From Pseudomonas sp. SST3 (lineage in GTDB: Bacteria; Pseudomonadota; Gammaproteobacteria; Pseudomonadales; Pseudomonadaceae), in NCBI RefSeq assembly GCF_003325755.1, contig NZ_QORI02000004.1, forward strand, positions 124,001-188,000: DNA of 64,000 nucleotides, read 5' to 3'. The translations under genes and the position numbers were made by a program. Under the pieces are notes generated by a model. It was not told the origin of the DNA. It saw only the letters and a list, made by a program, of their open reading frames with translations, and did not search any database. Each line of letters begins with the position of its first letter. Position 1 is the stretch's first letter. Shown in pieces: positions 1 to 8,926 of the stretch.

Positions 1-1673
1 GCGATGCGTTTCACGCCTTCATCGGCGATCTGCCGACTGAGCTGATCGACCCGCAGTTCACCGTCGATGGGCTGGCCACCGGTCATGGCCACCGCATCGT
101 TATAGAGAATCTTGAAGGTGATGTTCACACCGGCGGCCACCGCAGCGCGCACGGCCAGGCTGCCAGAGTGGAAGTAGGTGCCATCGCCCAGGTTCTGGAA
201 CATGTGCGGGGTGTCGGTGAACGGCGCCTGGCCGATCCAGTTGACGCCCTCCCCGCCCATCTGGGTGAAGGTCTCGGTGCGGCGGTCCATCCACTGCACC
301 ATGTAGTGACAGCCGATGCCGGCCGAGGCGCGGCTGCCTTCCGGCACCTTGGTCGAGGTGTTGTGCGGGCAGCCGGAGCAGTAATGCGGCGTGCGAACGG
401 TGTCGTAGCTGCGCGCCGCCAAGGCCTTTTCCTTGGCGGAGAGGAACGCGAGCCGCGCCTGGATGCTGTCGCTGGTGTAGATCGGCGCGAGACGCTTGGC
501 GATCACCCGGGCGATCATCGCCGGGGTCAGCTCGGAGAGGTTCGGCAGCAAGGAATTACCGTGCTCATCGAACTCGCCGACCACCCGCGGACGCTTGTCC
601 AGCGGCCAGTTGTAGAGCTGCCCGGTGAGCTGGTCTTCAAGGATGCTGCGCTTCTCCTCGACGACGAGAATCTCGTCCAGCCCCTGTGCGAACTCATGCA
701 CCGAGACCGGCTCCAGCGGCCAGCTCATGCCGACCTTCAATACGCGCAGGCCGACGGAGGCGCACAGCGCTTCGTCCAGCCCAAGGTCGTCCAGTGCCTG
801 GCGAACGTCGAGATATGACTTGCCGGTGGTGATGATGCCCAGTCGCGGGTTCGGCGAATCGAGCATCACCTGGTTGAGGTTGTTGGCGCGGGCGAAGGCG
901 CGCGCGGCGTAGATCTTGTACAGATTGAGGCGCTTTTCCTGCGCCAGCGGCGGGTCCGGCCAGCGGATGTGTACGCCGTCTTCGGGCAGTTCGAAGTCAT
1001 CAGGGATGCGCGTTTTCACGCGGAGCGGATCGACTTCAACAACCGCGGAGGAGTCGACGTTCTCGGCGATGGTCTTGAGCGCCACCCAGCAACCGGAATA
1101 GCGCGAGAGCTCCCAGCCGATGATGCCGTAGTCGAGGATTTCCTGGACGTTGGACGGGTTGAGCACCGGGATCGAGGCGGCAATGAATGCGTGTTCACTC
1201 TGGTGCGGCAATGTCGAGGATTTGCAGCCGTGGTCGTCGCCGGCCAGCAGCAGCACGCCGCCATGGGGCGAGACGCCAGCGGCGTTGCCGTGCTTGAAGA
1301 CGTCACCGGAGCGGTCGACACCCGGCCCCTTGCCGTACCACATGGCGAACACGCCGTCGTACTTGGCGCCCGGAAACAGGTTGGTCTGCTGACTGCCCCA
1401 GACCGCCGTCGCCGCCAGTTCCTCGTTGAGGCCCGGCTGGAAATGGATGGCGTGCTGCTTCAGGTAATCGCGGGCTTCCCAGAGGCTCTTGTCCAGCATG
1501 CCCAGCGGCGAGCCGCGGTAGCCGGAGATAAAGCAACCGGTATTCAGGTTTTGGGCCTGGTCGCGTTGATGCTGCAGCATGGGCAGGCGGGTCAGCGCCT
1601 GGGTGCCGGTGAGGTACAGATGCCCGGTTGCGAGCCGGTACTTGTCATCCAGGCGGATCTCGGCCAGTGACAT
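1..1673 (-). CDS. Indolepyruvate ferredoxin oxidoreductase, fused type (partial, C-terminus outside window)
   Basis: The frame is open from an ATG at 1673 to the left edge, giving about 557 N-terminal residues. The protein starts MSLAEIRLDDKYRLATGH and contains TGCFISGYRGSPLGMLD, typical of the pyrimidine-binding half of 2-oxoacid:acceptor oxidoreductases. Near the window edge it has a CSGCPHN cysteine motif and GIGCHYMVQW, which belong to the ThDP-binding half. Family members of this fused kind are about 1,150 residues and decarboxylate aryl-pyruvates from aromatic amino acid catabolism to acyl-CoA. The gene is divergent from an Lrp-type regulator 239 bp away, which is the obvious candidate controller. 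The family is clear; the exact substrate is inferred. Confidence 0.85.
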   Translation of the reverse strand, partial: MSLAEIRLDDKYRLATGHLYLTGTQALTRLPMLQHQRDQAQNLNTGCFISGYRGSPLGMLDKSLWEARDYLKQHAIHFQPGLNEELAATAVWGSQQTNLFPGAKYDGVFAMWYGKGPGVDRSGDVFKHGNAAGVSPHGGVLLLAGDDHGCKSSTLPHQSEHAFIAASIPVLNPSNVQEILDYGIIGWELSRYSGCWVALKTIAENVDSSAVVEVDPLRVKTRIPDDFELPEDGVHIRWPDPPLAQEKRLNLYKIYAARAFARANNLNQVMLDSPNPRLGIITTGKSYLDVRQALDDLGLDEALCASVGLRVLKVGMSWPLEPVSVHEFAQGLDEILVVEEKRSILEDQLTGQLYNWPLDKRPRVVGEFDEHGNSLLPNLSELTPAMIARVIAKRLAPIYTSDSIQARLAFLSAKEKALAARSYDTVRTPHYCSGCPHNTSTKVPEGSRASAGIGCHYMVQWMDRRTETFTQMGGEGVNWIGQAPFTDTPHMFQNLGDGTYFHSGSLAVRAAVAAGVNITFKILYNDAVAMTGGQPIDGELRVDQLSRQIADEGVKRI

Positions 1674-1912
1674 GTGGCGCTCCTGTTTGTTTTTATCGGA
1701 GTCTGGACGGCTTCTTAAGCCATCCGCCTAACAAGGCTGTGGGAGCTGCACGGAAAGCTTTCCCACGCCAGCACACAGCAAGGGATCACCTCACCGTTGC
1801 GCGTTGGATAAGAGTTTGGCCGTGACGCCGAGCGATTTTCTTTCTACTTTTGCTGTGTAAGCGCACTCGCGTGCATGATCCATCCACTAACAACAACAAA
1901 AAGAGAACGAAC

Positions 1913-2380
1913 ATGCAGACCCCGCTGAGCAGCATCGACCGCAAGATTTTGCTGCTGCTGCAACACAACGCCGACCTGTCCGCTGCGGAGATCGCAGAAA
2001 AGGTCGAGCTGTCGCAATCGCCGTGCTGGCGCCGCATCAACCGCATGCAGGAAGAAGGGCTGATCGAACGCAAGGTCGCGCTGCTCAACCCGAAGAAGCT
2101 CGGGTTGAACATGACGGTGTTCGTCAACATCAAACTCTCCGCCCATGGACGCAGCAACCTCGATGAGTTCGAACGCGCGGTGGTCGGTTATCCCGAGGTG
2201 CTCGAATGCCACACCATGGCCGGCGAGTCGGATTACCTGCTCAAAGTGGTGGCCAAGGACATTGACAGCTATGAACGGTTTCTTCGCGACCAGCTGTTGC
2301 AGCGCCCTCATGTGCAGGAAGCGCATTCACATATCGCGATGAGTGAGGTGAAGCGCACCACCGAGCTGCCGTTGGATTAG
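1913..2380 (+). CDS. Lrp/AsnC-family transcriptional regulator
   Basis: A 155-residue protein with an N-terminal AsnC-type helix-turn-helix (DRKILLLLQHNADLSAAEIA, then SQSPCWRRINRMQEEGLI) and a C-terminal RAM/effector domain with a GESDYLLKVV segment. Proteins of this family sense amino acids or related acids. The start at 1913 follows a purine-rich AAGAGAACGA. It stands divergent from the indolepyruvate oxidoreductase, an arrangement common for Lrp-type regulators and amino acid catabolic targets, so local control of that gene is likely but inferred. The next gene converges on it with only 11 bp between the stops. Confidence 0.9.
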   Translation: MQTPLSSIDRKILLLLQHNADLSAAEIAEKVELSQSPCWRRINRMQEEGLIERKVALLNPKKLGLNMTVFVNIKLSAHGRSNLDEFERAVVGYPEVLECHTMAGESDYLLKVVAKDIDSYERFLRDQLLQRPHVQEAHSHIAMSEVKRTTELPLD

Positions 2381-2391
2381 CGTGGCGAAGA

Positions 2392-3642
2392 TCAGGCCTG
2401 TTGAGGCTGCGGCCGTATGTCGAAACGATGGCTTGCCCAGCGCAGCGCCAGCGGTCCGAACAACAGCAGGAGCCCCATCAGAGCGAAGGCCGCCCACCAT
2501 CCCAGTAGCTGATCGTCGCCCAGCGCGTCGAGCACCATGCCAAACAGCAAGGGCCCGAGGAACGCACCGGTAAATCCGGTGCAGGAATACAGCGCCATGG
2601 CGGCGCCGCGGTAGCTGGCAGGTGCCACGGCTACCAATCCGGCGGTGAGCGCGGCCGAGTCGGCGGTCACCGTGAGGCTGTAGCAGAGAATCAGCATCAG
2701 CAGCGCCCAGAACGGCAACACAGCGCCGAGTCCGATCAGGCCTGCCAGTACGGCGGAAAGCAGCATTACCGACATCAGCCAGCGCTGCCGACCGAAGCGA
2801 ATCGCCATCTCGTTGCCGAGGATACTGGCCGGCATGCCGATCAGTGTCGCCAGCATCGCTATCCAGGTCCCGCTCAGCCAGGGCGCCTGCCCCTGCCAGT
2901 CACCGGTAAACACGATGAACGCCACCAGCCAGGCGCGAAAGGCGAACAGTTCCAGGTTGTGCATGGCGTAAGCCAGGCAATAGGCGATGACAGGGCGTTC
3001 CATCAGCGGCGCCAAATCCAGCCAGCGCCGCGGCGCATGCTGGGCGACCGGTTTAGGTGGCAACCCGCGCCACACCATCACCCAGGCCAGCAGCGCGCAG
3101 CCGCCACTGAGCAGTGCCGGCAGTTGCCAGCCTCCGAGCTTGGCCAGTTCACCGGCGAGCAGGAAGGAAAGCGCCGTGCCGAGCCCGAAGCTCGCCGTGT
3201 AGAAGGCAATGGCGCGCGACTGTGCCGGCCCCTCAATGCGCTCAGACAAGGCCTTCAGCCCAGGCATGTAAGTGCCGGCCAGGCCAATGCCGGCCAGCAT
3301 GCGCCAGAGCAGCGCCGACCAGAAGTCATCGGCCAGCACAAAGCCAACGCTGGCGAATGCGGTCAGTAGCATCGCCCAAAGGTAGATCAGCCGCGCATCG
3401 TAACGATCGGTCAGCCCGGTCAGGACCGGCACCGCCAGCATGTAACCAAGAAAGAATCCGCCGCCGATCCAGCCCGCTTCGGTGTTGTCAAGCGCCCAGA
3501 GCAGCTGGAACTCAGGCAGCAACGCGGCGAACAGCGCAAAACCGGCCATGCCCAGGGTTTCCGCGAGGCACATCACCAAGGTGAGACGGCGAGCAGTCGA
3601 GCTCGCTTCGGAAGTGGGTGATGAGACATCGGTCGGGTTCAT
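2392..3642 (-). CDS. MFS transporter at the end of the phn operon
   Basis: A 416-residue, very hydrophobic protein with about twelve predicted membrane segments. It has an MFS loop signature after the second helix (GLTDRYDARLIY) and a long internal loop in the middle. The start chosen (MNPTDVSSP) gives a short cytoplasmic N-terminus; an upstream in-frame start would add 59 residues of non-membrane sequence with no family character. It lies 49 bp downstream of phnP on the same strand and could be cotranscribed with the phosphonate genes. No substrate can be read from the sequence. Export or import of a phosphonate-related compound is speculation from position only. Confidence 0.8.
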   Translation of the reverse strand: MNPTDVSSPTSEASSTARRLTLVMCLAETLGMAGFALFAALLPEFQLLWALDNTEAGWIGGGFFLGYMLAVPVLTGLTDRYDARLIYLWAMLLTAFASVGFVLADDFWSALLWRMLAGIGLAGTYMPGLKALSERIEGPAQSRAIAFYTASFGLGTALSFLLAGELAKLGGWQLPALLSGGCALLAWVMVWRGLPPKPVAQHAPRRWLDLAPLMERPVIAYCLAYAMHNLELFAFRAWLVAFIVFTGDWQGQAPWLSGTWIAMLATLIGMPASILGNEMAIRFGRQRWLMSVMLLSAVLAGLIGLGAVLPFWALLMLILCYSLTVTADSAALTAGLVAVAPASYRGAAMALYSCTGFTGAFLGPLLFGMVLDALGDDQLLGWWAAFALMGLLLLFGPLALRWASHRFDIRPQPQQA

Positions 3643-3691
3643 TCGGCATCCATCGTCGCGGCGATTCCGGTAATGGAACGCACCCAGCTCC

Positions 3692-4438
3692 TCACAGAGC
3701 CTGACCGTCCCAGGCCAGGGTGACCCCAGCCGGCAGCGCGGCGGGGTTGTCCAGCAACCAGGCGTCCAGATTGTGGCCAATATGGGTGAGCAGCGCGTGC
3801 CTCGGCTGAAGCTCGGCAATCACCGCCAGCGCTCGGGTCAGATCGTTGTGGTTCTGCGGTGACGTCTGCGGCGGGCTCGAGCAGTCCAGCACCAGCAGGT
3901 CCAGCGATTGTTGGCGCAGCACGCTCACGCTGGCGTCGGGCACGCCCAGGGTGTCCGTGAGATAGGCGATGCGCCGGCCCATCCCTTCGAACAAATAGCC
4001 CAGGGTCGGCTTGGAGTGATTGAGCGGTAATGCAGTGACGCCCAGTTCGCCCAGCTCGCGATGTTCCAATGCTTCGAAAGGCGCCGAAAAATCCAGAATA
4101 CCGGGATGCTTGTAGAGATCGGCCAAGCCTTCAGGGTCACTTGGGCCATGCACCGGTATGCGCAACCCGAGCCCCCAGCGCAGATGCAGCAGGCCTTGGG
4201 CGTGGTCGGCGTGGTAATGGGTCTGCAGGATTCCGCTGAGGCTGCCGGGCGCGAAACGCTCGGTGAGGTCGGTCAGGCCGCTGTCGATCAACCAGCGCTG
4301 CGCGCCGCACTCGATCAACGCGCAGCAGGGGCCGCGGCGCCAGGCCGGATCGAGCCGGGCACGCTGGCAAGCGGCGCATTCGCAGTTGTACACCGGCACC
4401 TGACGGGCATTGCCGCTGCCGAGGATGGTCAGGCGCAT
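3692..4438 (-). CDS. phnP: Phosphoribosyl 1,2-cyclic phosphate phosphodiesterase PhnP
   Basis: A 248-residue metallo-beta-lactamase-fold protein. It shows the metal motif HYHADH (around residue 78), later histidines in LNHSKP and LLTHIGHN, and an N-terminal cysteine cluster (NCECAACQRA) that binds a structural zinc in the E. coli enzyme. PhnP opens the 5-phosphoribosyl 1,2-cyclic phosphate released by C-P lyase to ribose 1,5-bisphosphate, the substrate made available to PhnN. Its start overlaps the end of phnN by 10 bp, so translation is probably coupled. Length matches E. coli PhnP (about 252). Confidence 0.93.
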   Translation of the reverse strand: MRLTILGSGNARQVPVYNCECAACQRARLDPAWRRGPCCALIECGAQRWLIDSGLTDLTERFAPGSLSGILQTHYHADHAQGLLHLRWGLGLRIPVHGPSDPEGLADLYKHPGILDFSAPFEALEHRELGELGVTALPLNHSKPTLGYLFEGMGRRIAYLTDTLGVPDASVSVLRQQSLDLLVLDCSSPPQTSPQNHNDLTRALAVIAELQPRHALLTHIGHNLDAWLLDNPAALPAGVTLAWDGQAL

Positions 4439-5001
4439 GCCGGAGCCCGGTCGATCAGTTGCAGCAGACGCTGCACGGTTTGTTCCAGCGGCCCAGAATT
4501 ATCCAGGATCAACGCCTCGCCCTGCTCCGCCGCCGAGCGGAACTGTTCATTGCGAGCCAGCCGTGCCTCGATCTCATTGATCGACTCACGCCCCCGCGCC
4601 AGCAGTCGCTCACGCAGCACCGGCAACGCCACCGTGAGCAACACCGGCTGCAACTGCGGATAACGCCGATGCGCCTCGCTCAGATAGCCCCGCGATCCAT
4701 TGACCAGCACATCCTCGCCCGCCGCCAGCCAGTCATCGATCTGCCGGGAAATGCCGTAATGCAGACCGTTGGCTTGCCAGTCCAGGGCGAAAGCGCCGTT
4801 GCGGCGCAGTCGCTCGAACTCGGCCTCAGTCACTGCCAGGGCATCCTCGCCCACCGCCTCGGCAGAACGGGTGATAACGCGCCGGGCGATCCTGCACCCG
4901 CGCGCCTGCAGCGGCTCGCGGGCGGTCAGCAGCAGGCTGTCCTTGCCGGCACCGGATGGGCCCATCAGATAGATCAGTCGTCCCGTCATCCGTCCGTTCA
5001 T
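4429..5001 (-). CDS. phnN: Ribose 1,5-bisphosphate phosphokinase PhnN
   Basis: A 190-residue guanylate-kinase-like P-loop protein with the Walker A motif GPSGAGKDS near the N-terminus. PhnN phosphorylates ribose 1,5-bisphosphate to PRPP, returning the sugar of the C-P lyase pathway to nucleotide metabolism. The start at 5001 forms an ATGA overlap with the phnM stop; another ATG 12 bp further in is possible, and the upstream ATG at 5028 lies inside phnM. Length agrees with the family. Position between phnM and phnP is the standard operon order. Confidence 0.92.
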   Translation of the reverse strand: MNGRMTGRLIYLMGPSGAGKDSLLLTAREPLQARGCRIARRVITRSAEAVGEDALAVTEAEFERLRRNGAFALDWQANGLHYGISRQIDDWLAAGEDVLVNGSRGYLSEAHRRYPQLQPVLLTVALPVLRERLLARGRESINEIEARLARNEQFRSAAEQGEALILDNSGPLEQTVQRLLQLIDRAPACA

Positions 5002-6146
5002 CAAAACACCCTTCTGCCTTGTCGCCATACCTGTCGGACCACCGGCATGCCATGCCTGTCACTTGCTTGCAGCAGATCGGCGCGCAAACCGGGGCGAATC
5101 TGCCCGCGGTCGTCGAGACCCGCCGCCTGAGCCGGCGCCAGACTGACCGTGGCGACCGCTTTGGGCAAATCATAGGCATTGCCCAGCGCCGCGAGCTGAA
5201 ACGCGGCCTGCAACAGGCTGGCCGGATAGTAATCGCTGGAGAGGATGTCCAGCGCACCGCGACGGGCCAGATCAGCCGCGGCAATATTGCCCGAATGCGA
5301 GCCGCCACGAACGATGTTCGGTGCGCCCATCAGCACCTTGAGCCCACGCGCATGGCTGGCCTCGGCCGCCTCGAAGGTGGTCGGGAATTCAGCGATCGCC
5401 ATGCCGAAACCGGCCGATTCCTCGACGTGCGCGAGGGTGGCGTCATCGTGGCTGGCCAGCGCCAATCCGCGGGCCTGACAGATCTCGACGACGGCGCGGC
5501 GCTGGCGGTCGCTGTGCTGTCTGGAATTGGCGACTTGCTGATCGCTGAACGCATCCATCTCCGTCTCGCTGAGGTGGTATTTGCCCATGTAGTACTCGCG
5601 GTACTTCTGCGCCTGGGCGAACTGCCGCTGGCCCGGCGAATGATCCATCACCGATACCAATTGCACCAGCGGCTGTTCCACCAGATCGCGGAACAGGCTT
5701 AGCGCATCCGGATGGCAGACTTCGCAGCGCAGGTGCAGCCGATGCTCAGCACGGGTGTCTCCGCTGGCCTCGGCATGGGCAATGGCGTCGAGCATGGCCG
5801 GCAACTGCTGCATGCGCTTGCCGCGCGGATTGATGTCACCGATGGACAATGCATCGAACACCGTGGTGATCCCAGCGGCGACGATCTGCGCATCGTGGGT
5901 CAGCACCGCGGAGGCCGAAGGCCAGTCGACACCAGGGCGCGGCGTCATGTGCTTTTCCAGATTGTCGGTGTGCAACTCGACCAGGCCGGGCATCAGGTAG
6001 TCGCCGCCCAGATCCTGGGCCTGCGGCAGTCGGCTGTTGCCTTCGTCGAACTCGGCGATCAGCCCATCGCGGATCACCAGCGTGCCGTCGATCACCCGAT
6101 CGGCGGTAACGACTCGGGCGTTGCTCAGAATCAGTTCAGCAGGCAT
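5001..6146 (-). CDS. phnM: RPn triphosphate diphosphatase PhnM
   Basis: A 381-residue amidohydrolase-superfamily protein. After a short beta domain ([18 protein letters not shown]) it has the family signature [19 protein letters not shown], a catalytic-core SHDDAT segment and an SSDYYP motif, all characteristic of PhnM. The enzyme removes pyrophosphate from the ribose triphosphate phosphonate made by PhnI with PhnGHL, giving the substrate for PhnJ. The start lies inside the end of phnL (11-bp overlap) and the stop overlaps the phnN start. Length is close to E. coli PhnM (378). Confidence 0.95.
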   Translation of the reverse strand: MPAELILSNARVVTADRVIDGTLVIRDGLIAEFDEGNSRLPQAQDLGGDYLMPGLVELHTDNLEKHMTPRPGVDWPSASAVLTHDAQIVAAGITTVFDALSIGDINPRGKRMQQLPAMLDAIAHAEASGDTRAEHRLHLRCEVCHPDALSLFRDLVEQPLVQLVSVMDHSPGQRQFAQAQKYREYYMGKYHLSETEMDAFSDQQVANSRQHSDRQRRAVVEICQARGLALASHDDATLAHVEESAGFGMAIAEFPTTFEAAEASHARGLKVLMGAPNIVRGGSHSGNIAAADLARRGALDILSSDYYPASLLQAAFQLAALGNAYDLPKAVATVSLAPAQAAGLDDRGQIRPGLRADLLQASDRHGMPVVRQVWRQGRRVF

Positions 6147-6837
6147 GGCGATGCTCCTCGGCGGTCATGTCCAGGTAGCGGTCGGCGACCGCCTCGCGTA
6201 TGGCACGGTCATGGAAGATGCCGATCAGCGCGGCCCCTGCGGCCTTGGCCTCGCTGATCAGCTCCAGCACCACCCGGCAGTTGGCCTCGTCCAGCGAGGC
6301 GGTTGGCTCGTCCAGCAGCAACACCGGCCACTGCACCATGAAGCCGCGCGCCAGGTTCACGCGCTGCTGCTCGCCACCGGAAAAGGTGCCGGGGGCCAAT
6401 TGCCAGAGCCGCTCGGGGATGTTCAGTCGGGCCAACAGATTCTCTGCACGCGCACGTGCCTGTTCACGGTCCCAGCCACGCGCCAGGGCCGGTGCCATGA
6501 CCACCTCCAGGCACGGCACCCGCGGAATCACCCGCAGAAACTGGCTGACATAGCCGAGACTTTCGCGACGGACCGCCAGCAGCTGCCGCGGCTCGGCGCC
6601 GACCAGCTCCAGCGGTTCGCCGCGATGGCACAGGCGGATGCTGCCGGTGGCCAGGTAGTTGCCGTACAGGCAGCGCAACAGGGTAGATTTTCCTGCACCG
6701 GAACGGCCGTGCAGTACCAGACACTCGCCGGGAGCCACAGTGAAGCTGACCTCGCTCAGTACGTTTAGGGTCACGCCGTGCTGTTGATGGAGCGTGAAGG
6801 ATTTACGCAGGTTGCGGACTTCGATCGGGTTGTTCAT
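6136..6837 (-). CDS. phnL: C-P lyase ABC-type ATPase subunit PhnL
   Basis: A 233-residue ABC ATPase without membrane segments. It has Walker [10 protein letters not shown], the signature [13 protein letters not shown] and Walker [12 protein letters not shown]. PhnL cooperates with PhnG, PhnH and PhnI in forming the ribose triphosphate phosphonate and is not a transporter subunit. It is followed by phnM with an overlap but is separated from phnK by about 400 bp carrying REP sequences. That is unusual, since phnK and phnL are normally adjacent. No REP sequence lies in the coding region itself. Confidence 0.94.
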   Translation of the reverse strand: MNNPIEVRNLRKSFTLHQQHGVTLNVLSEVSFTVAPGECLVLHGRSGAGKSTLLRCLYGNYLATGSIRLCHRGEPLELVGAEPRQLLAVRRESLGYVSQFLRVIPRVPCLEVVMAPALARGWDREQARARAENLLARLNIPERLWQLAPGTFSGGEQQRVNLARGFMVQWPVLLLDEPTASLDEANCRVVLELISEAKAAGAALIGIFHDRAIREAVADRYLDMTAEEHRHAC

Positions 6838-7235
6838 GAGTTACCTCGCAACGAAAGGAAAGGCTGAAGGCCGTACCGGCGTGCCTGATTTGCGAGCAAG
6901 AACTCGGCGGGGCTCGCGGCTCGCACTGGCCCCTTGGAGCCAGCTTGCTGGCCAAGCTCTTTGCGCAAGACCGTTCGTCCCGGGCGCTGCCCGGTTCGCG
7001 AGCAAGCTCGCTCCTACAAAGAACGGATGGGCCATGATCCAGCCCATCCTCCCGGCCCCAAGGACACCAGCCGTGCGTAATTCTCGAGCCAAGGGCTCGG
7101 CGCCCCCCTCGCGCCTACAAGAGCAGCGGGTAACGTTGCGCTCGCGGCTTACATCGGCCCCTTGTAGGAGCCAGCTTGCTGGCGAAGCTTTTCGCGACGA
7201 ACCGACCGCCATACCCGGCTTGCTTGTAAGCCCCC
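6838..7235. repeat. REP island inside the phn operon, between phnK and phnL
   Basis: This 398-bp stretch has no credible gene; open frames across it are low-complexity and lack family character. It contains at least three REP-type imperfect palindromes: a degenerate one near 6934-6955, TTCGCGAGCAAGCTCGCTCCTAC at 6995-7017, and a second type with GCCAGCTTGCTGGC in the opposite orientation at 7164-7186. A fourth degenerate copy may lie near 7085-7125. REPs in pseudomonads are moved by RAYT transposases, and the hairpins can affect transcript decay or DNA gyrase binding. Here they separate phnCDEFGHIJK from phnLMNP. Confidence 0.8.
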
Positions 7236-8048
7236 TCATGGCTGCAGCACCGACGAGACCAACAGCTGCGAATACGGATGCTGCGGATCATCAAGAATCT
7301 GATCGGTAAGGCCGGTTTCCACCACGCGCGAGCGGCGCATGACCATCAGCCGATCCGCCAGCAGCCGCGCCACAGCCAGATCGTGGGTGACGATCACCAC
7401 GGCCAGATCCAGCTCGTGCACCAGCCCGCGCAACAGGTCGAGCAGGCGCGCCTGCACGGAAACATCGAGACCGCCGGTGGGCTCGTCCATGAACACCAGG
7501 CGCGGACCGGACACCAGGTTGCGGGCGATCTGCAGGCGCTGCTGCATGCCGCCGGAGAAGGTGCGCGGCAAGTCATCGATACGTGCCGGATCGATCTCCA
7601 CCTGGCTCAGCCAATCCAATCCGGCCTGACGCAACTGGCCGTAATGCCGTTGCCCCTGGGCCATCAGCCGCTCGCCGATATTGGCGCCGGCCGAAACGCC
7701 CATGCGCAGGCCGTCGCGCGGGTTCTGTTCGACGAAACCCCACTCGGTGCGCAGCAAGTTGCGACGCTCCGCCTCGCTGGCGGCGTAGAGATCGAGCCAG
7801 GCACCGTCGCGGCCGCGGTAGCTCACCGAGCCCCGGTCAGGCGGGCAGCGGCCGGAGAGCAGGCTGAGCAGCGTGGACTTACCGGAGCCGGATTCACCGA
7901 CGATGCCCAGCACCTCACCGGGATAGAGGTCGAAGTCGACGCCCTGGCAGCCAGTATCCGGCCCGTACAGGCGCGTCAGCCCGCGGACCGACAGTAAGGG
8001 CTGATCGAGCGGGCTGACGGGTTGTTGCAGTTCGAGCGCGGCGTTCAT
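7236..8048 (-). CDS. phnK: C-P lyase ABC-type ATPase subunit PhnK
   Basis: A 270-residue ABC ATPase with Walker A GESGSGKST, the signature SGGMQQRLQIARN and Walker B LVFMDEPTGGLD. PhnK binds the PhnGHIJ core complex through PhnJ and couples ATP hydrolysis to catalysis; the high similarity of this family to oligopeptide-transport ATPases is well known. Its start overlaps the phnJ stop by 4 bp. Downstream lies the REP island rather than phnL directly. Length matches the family (about 252-270). Confidence 0.95.
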   Translation of the reverse strand: MNAALELQQPVSPLDQPLLSVRGLTRLYGPDTGCQGVDFDLYPGEVLGIVGESGSGKSTLLSLLSGRCPPDRGSVSYRGRDGAWLDLYAASEAERRNLLRTEWGFVEQNPRDGLRMGVSAGANIGERLMAQGQRHYGQLRQAGLDWLSQVEIDPARIDDLPRTFSGGMQQRLQIARNLVSGPRLVFMDEPTGGLDVSVQARLLDLLRGLVHELDLAVVIVTHDLAVARLLADRLMVMRRSRVVETGLTDQILDDPQHPYSQLLVSSVLQP

Positions 8049-8926
8049 TCGGCGGCCTCCTGGGCGTCGCGGCGTTGCGTGCAGTAATCGGTATCCGAGC
8101 AGACGAAGCGCTTGGTGCCGGCGTCGTCAACAATGAGTTCGTCGAGGTAGGAGCTGTCACTGCCGCAGAAGGCGCAGCACTGATCCCACGCCTGTATCGC
8201 GAAGGGGTGATCTTCGAAATCCAGGCTGCGCACGTCTGTGTAGGGCGGCAACGCATAGAGGCGCTTTTCGCGGCCGGCACCGAACAGCATCAGCGCCGGG
8301 CTCATGTCCAGCTTCGGGTTATCGAATTTGGGAATTGGCGACGGGTCCATCACGTAGCGGCCATCCACCGTCACCGGGTAGGCGTAGCTGGTGGCGATAT
8401 GACCGAAGGTGGCGATGTCTTCGTAGAGTTTGACGTGCATGACGCCGTAATCGGCCAGCGCATGCATGGTCCGCGTCTCGCTCTCCGACGGCTCGATGAA
8501 GCGCAGCGGTTCGGGAATCGGCACCTGATAGACCATGATCTGGTCATTGCGCAGGGGTGTTTCCGGAATGCGGTGGCGGGTCTGGATCACCGTCGCCTCG
8601 GGCGTGCGGGTGGTGGTGGCGACGCCGGCAGTACGGGAGAAGAAGCGACGAATCGACACCGCGTTGGTGGTGTCGTCCGCGCCCTGGTCGATCACCTTAA
8701 GCACGTCCTCGGCACCGAGAATGGCGGCGGTCAGCTGCATGCCGCCGGTGCCCCAGCCATAGGGCAGCGGCATCTCGCGCCCGCCGAAGGGCACCTGGTA
8801 GCCGGGGATCGCCACGGCTTTGAGCAGCCCGCGGCGGATCATGCGTTTGGTTTGCTCGTCGAGGTAGGCGAAGTTGTAGCCCTGCTCTGTCTCGCCGGGC
8901 TGACGGTCAATAACAGTCATATTCAT
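8045..8926 (-). CDS. phnJ: Alpha-D-ribose 1-methylphosphonate 5-phosphate C-P lyase PhnJ
   Basis: A 293-residue radical-SAM enzyme that breaks the carbon-phosphorus bond, producing the hydrocarbon (methane from methylphosphonate) and the cyclic ribose phosphate. The cysteines fit the E. coli pattern exactly: C251-X2-C254-X21-C276 for the iron-sulfur cluster, and C282 at the place of the thiyl-radical cysteine (E. coli 241, 244, 266, 272). An additional C250 precedes the motif. The start at 8926 makes an ATGA overlap with the phnI stop; a longer frame upstream runs inside phnI and is not real. Confidence 0.97.
   Translation of the reverse strand: MNMTVIDRQPGETEQGYNFAYLDEQTKRMIRRGLLKAVAIPGYQVPFGGREMPLPYGWGTGGMQLTAAILGAEDVLKVIDQGADDTTNAVSIRRFFSRTAGVATTTRTPEATVIQTRHRIPETPLRNDQIMVYQVPIPEPLRFIEPSESETRTMHALADYGVMHVKLYEDIATFGHIATSYAYPVTVDGRYVMDPSPIPKFDNPKLDMSPALMLFGAGREKRLYALPPYTDVRSLDFEDHPFAIQAWDQCCAFCGSDSSYLDELIVDDAGTKRFVCSDTDYCTQRRDAQEAAE

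Noticed and set aside
6841..7309. Open frames between phnK and phnL on both strands
   Set aside because: Translations are dominated by REP sequence; no similarity to PhnO or any phn protein.
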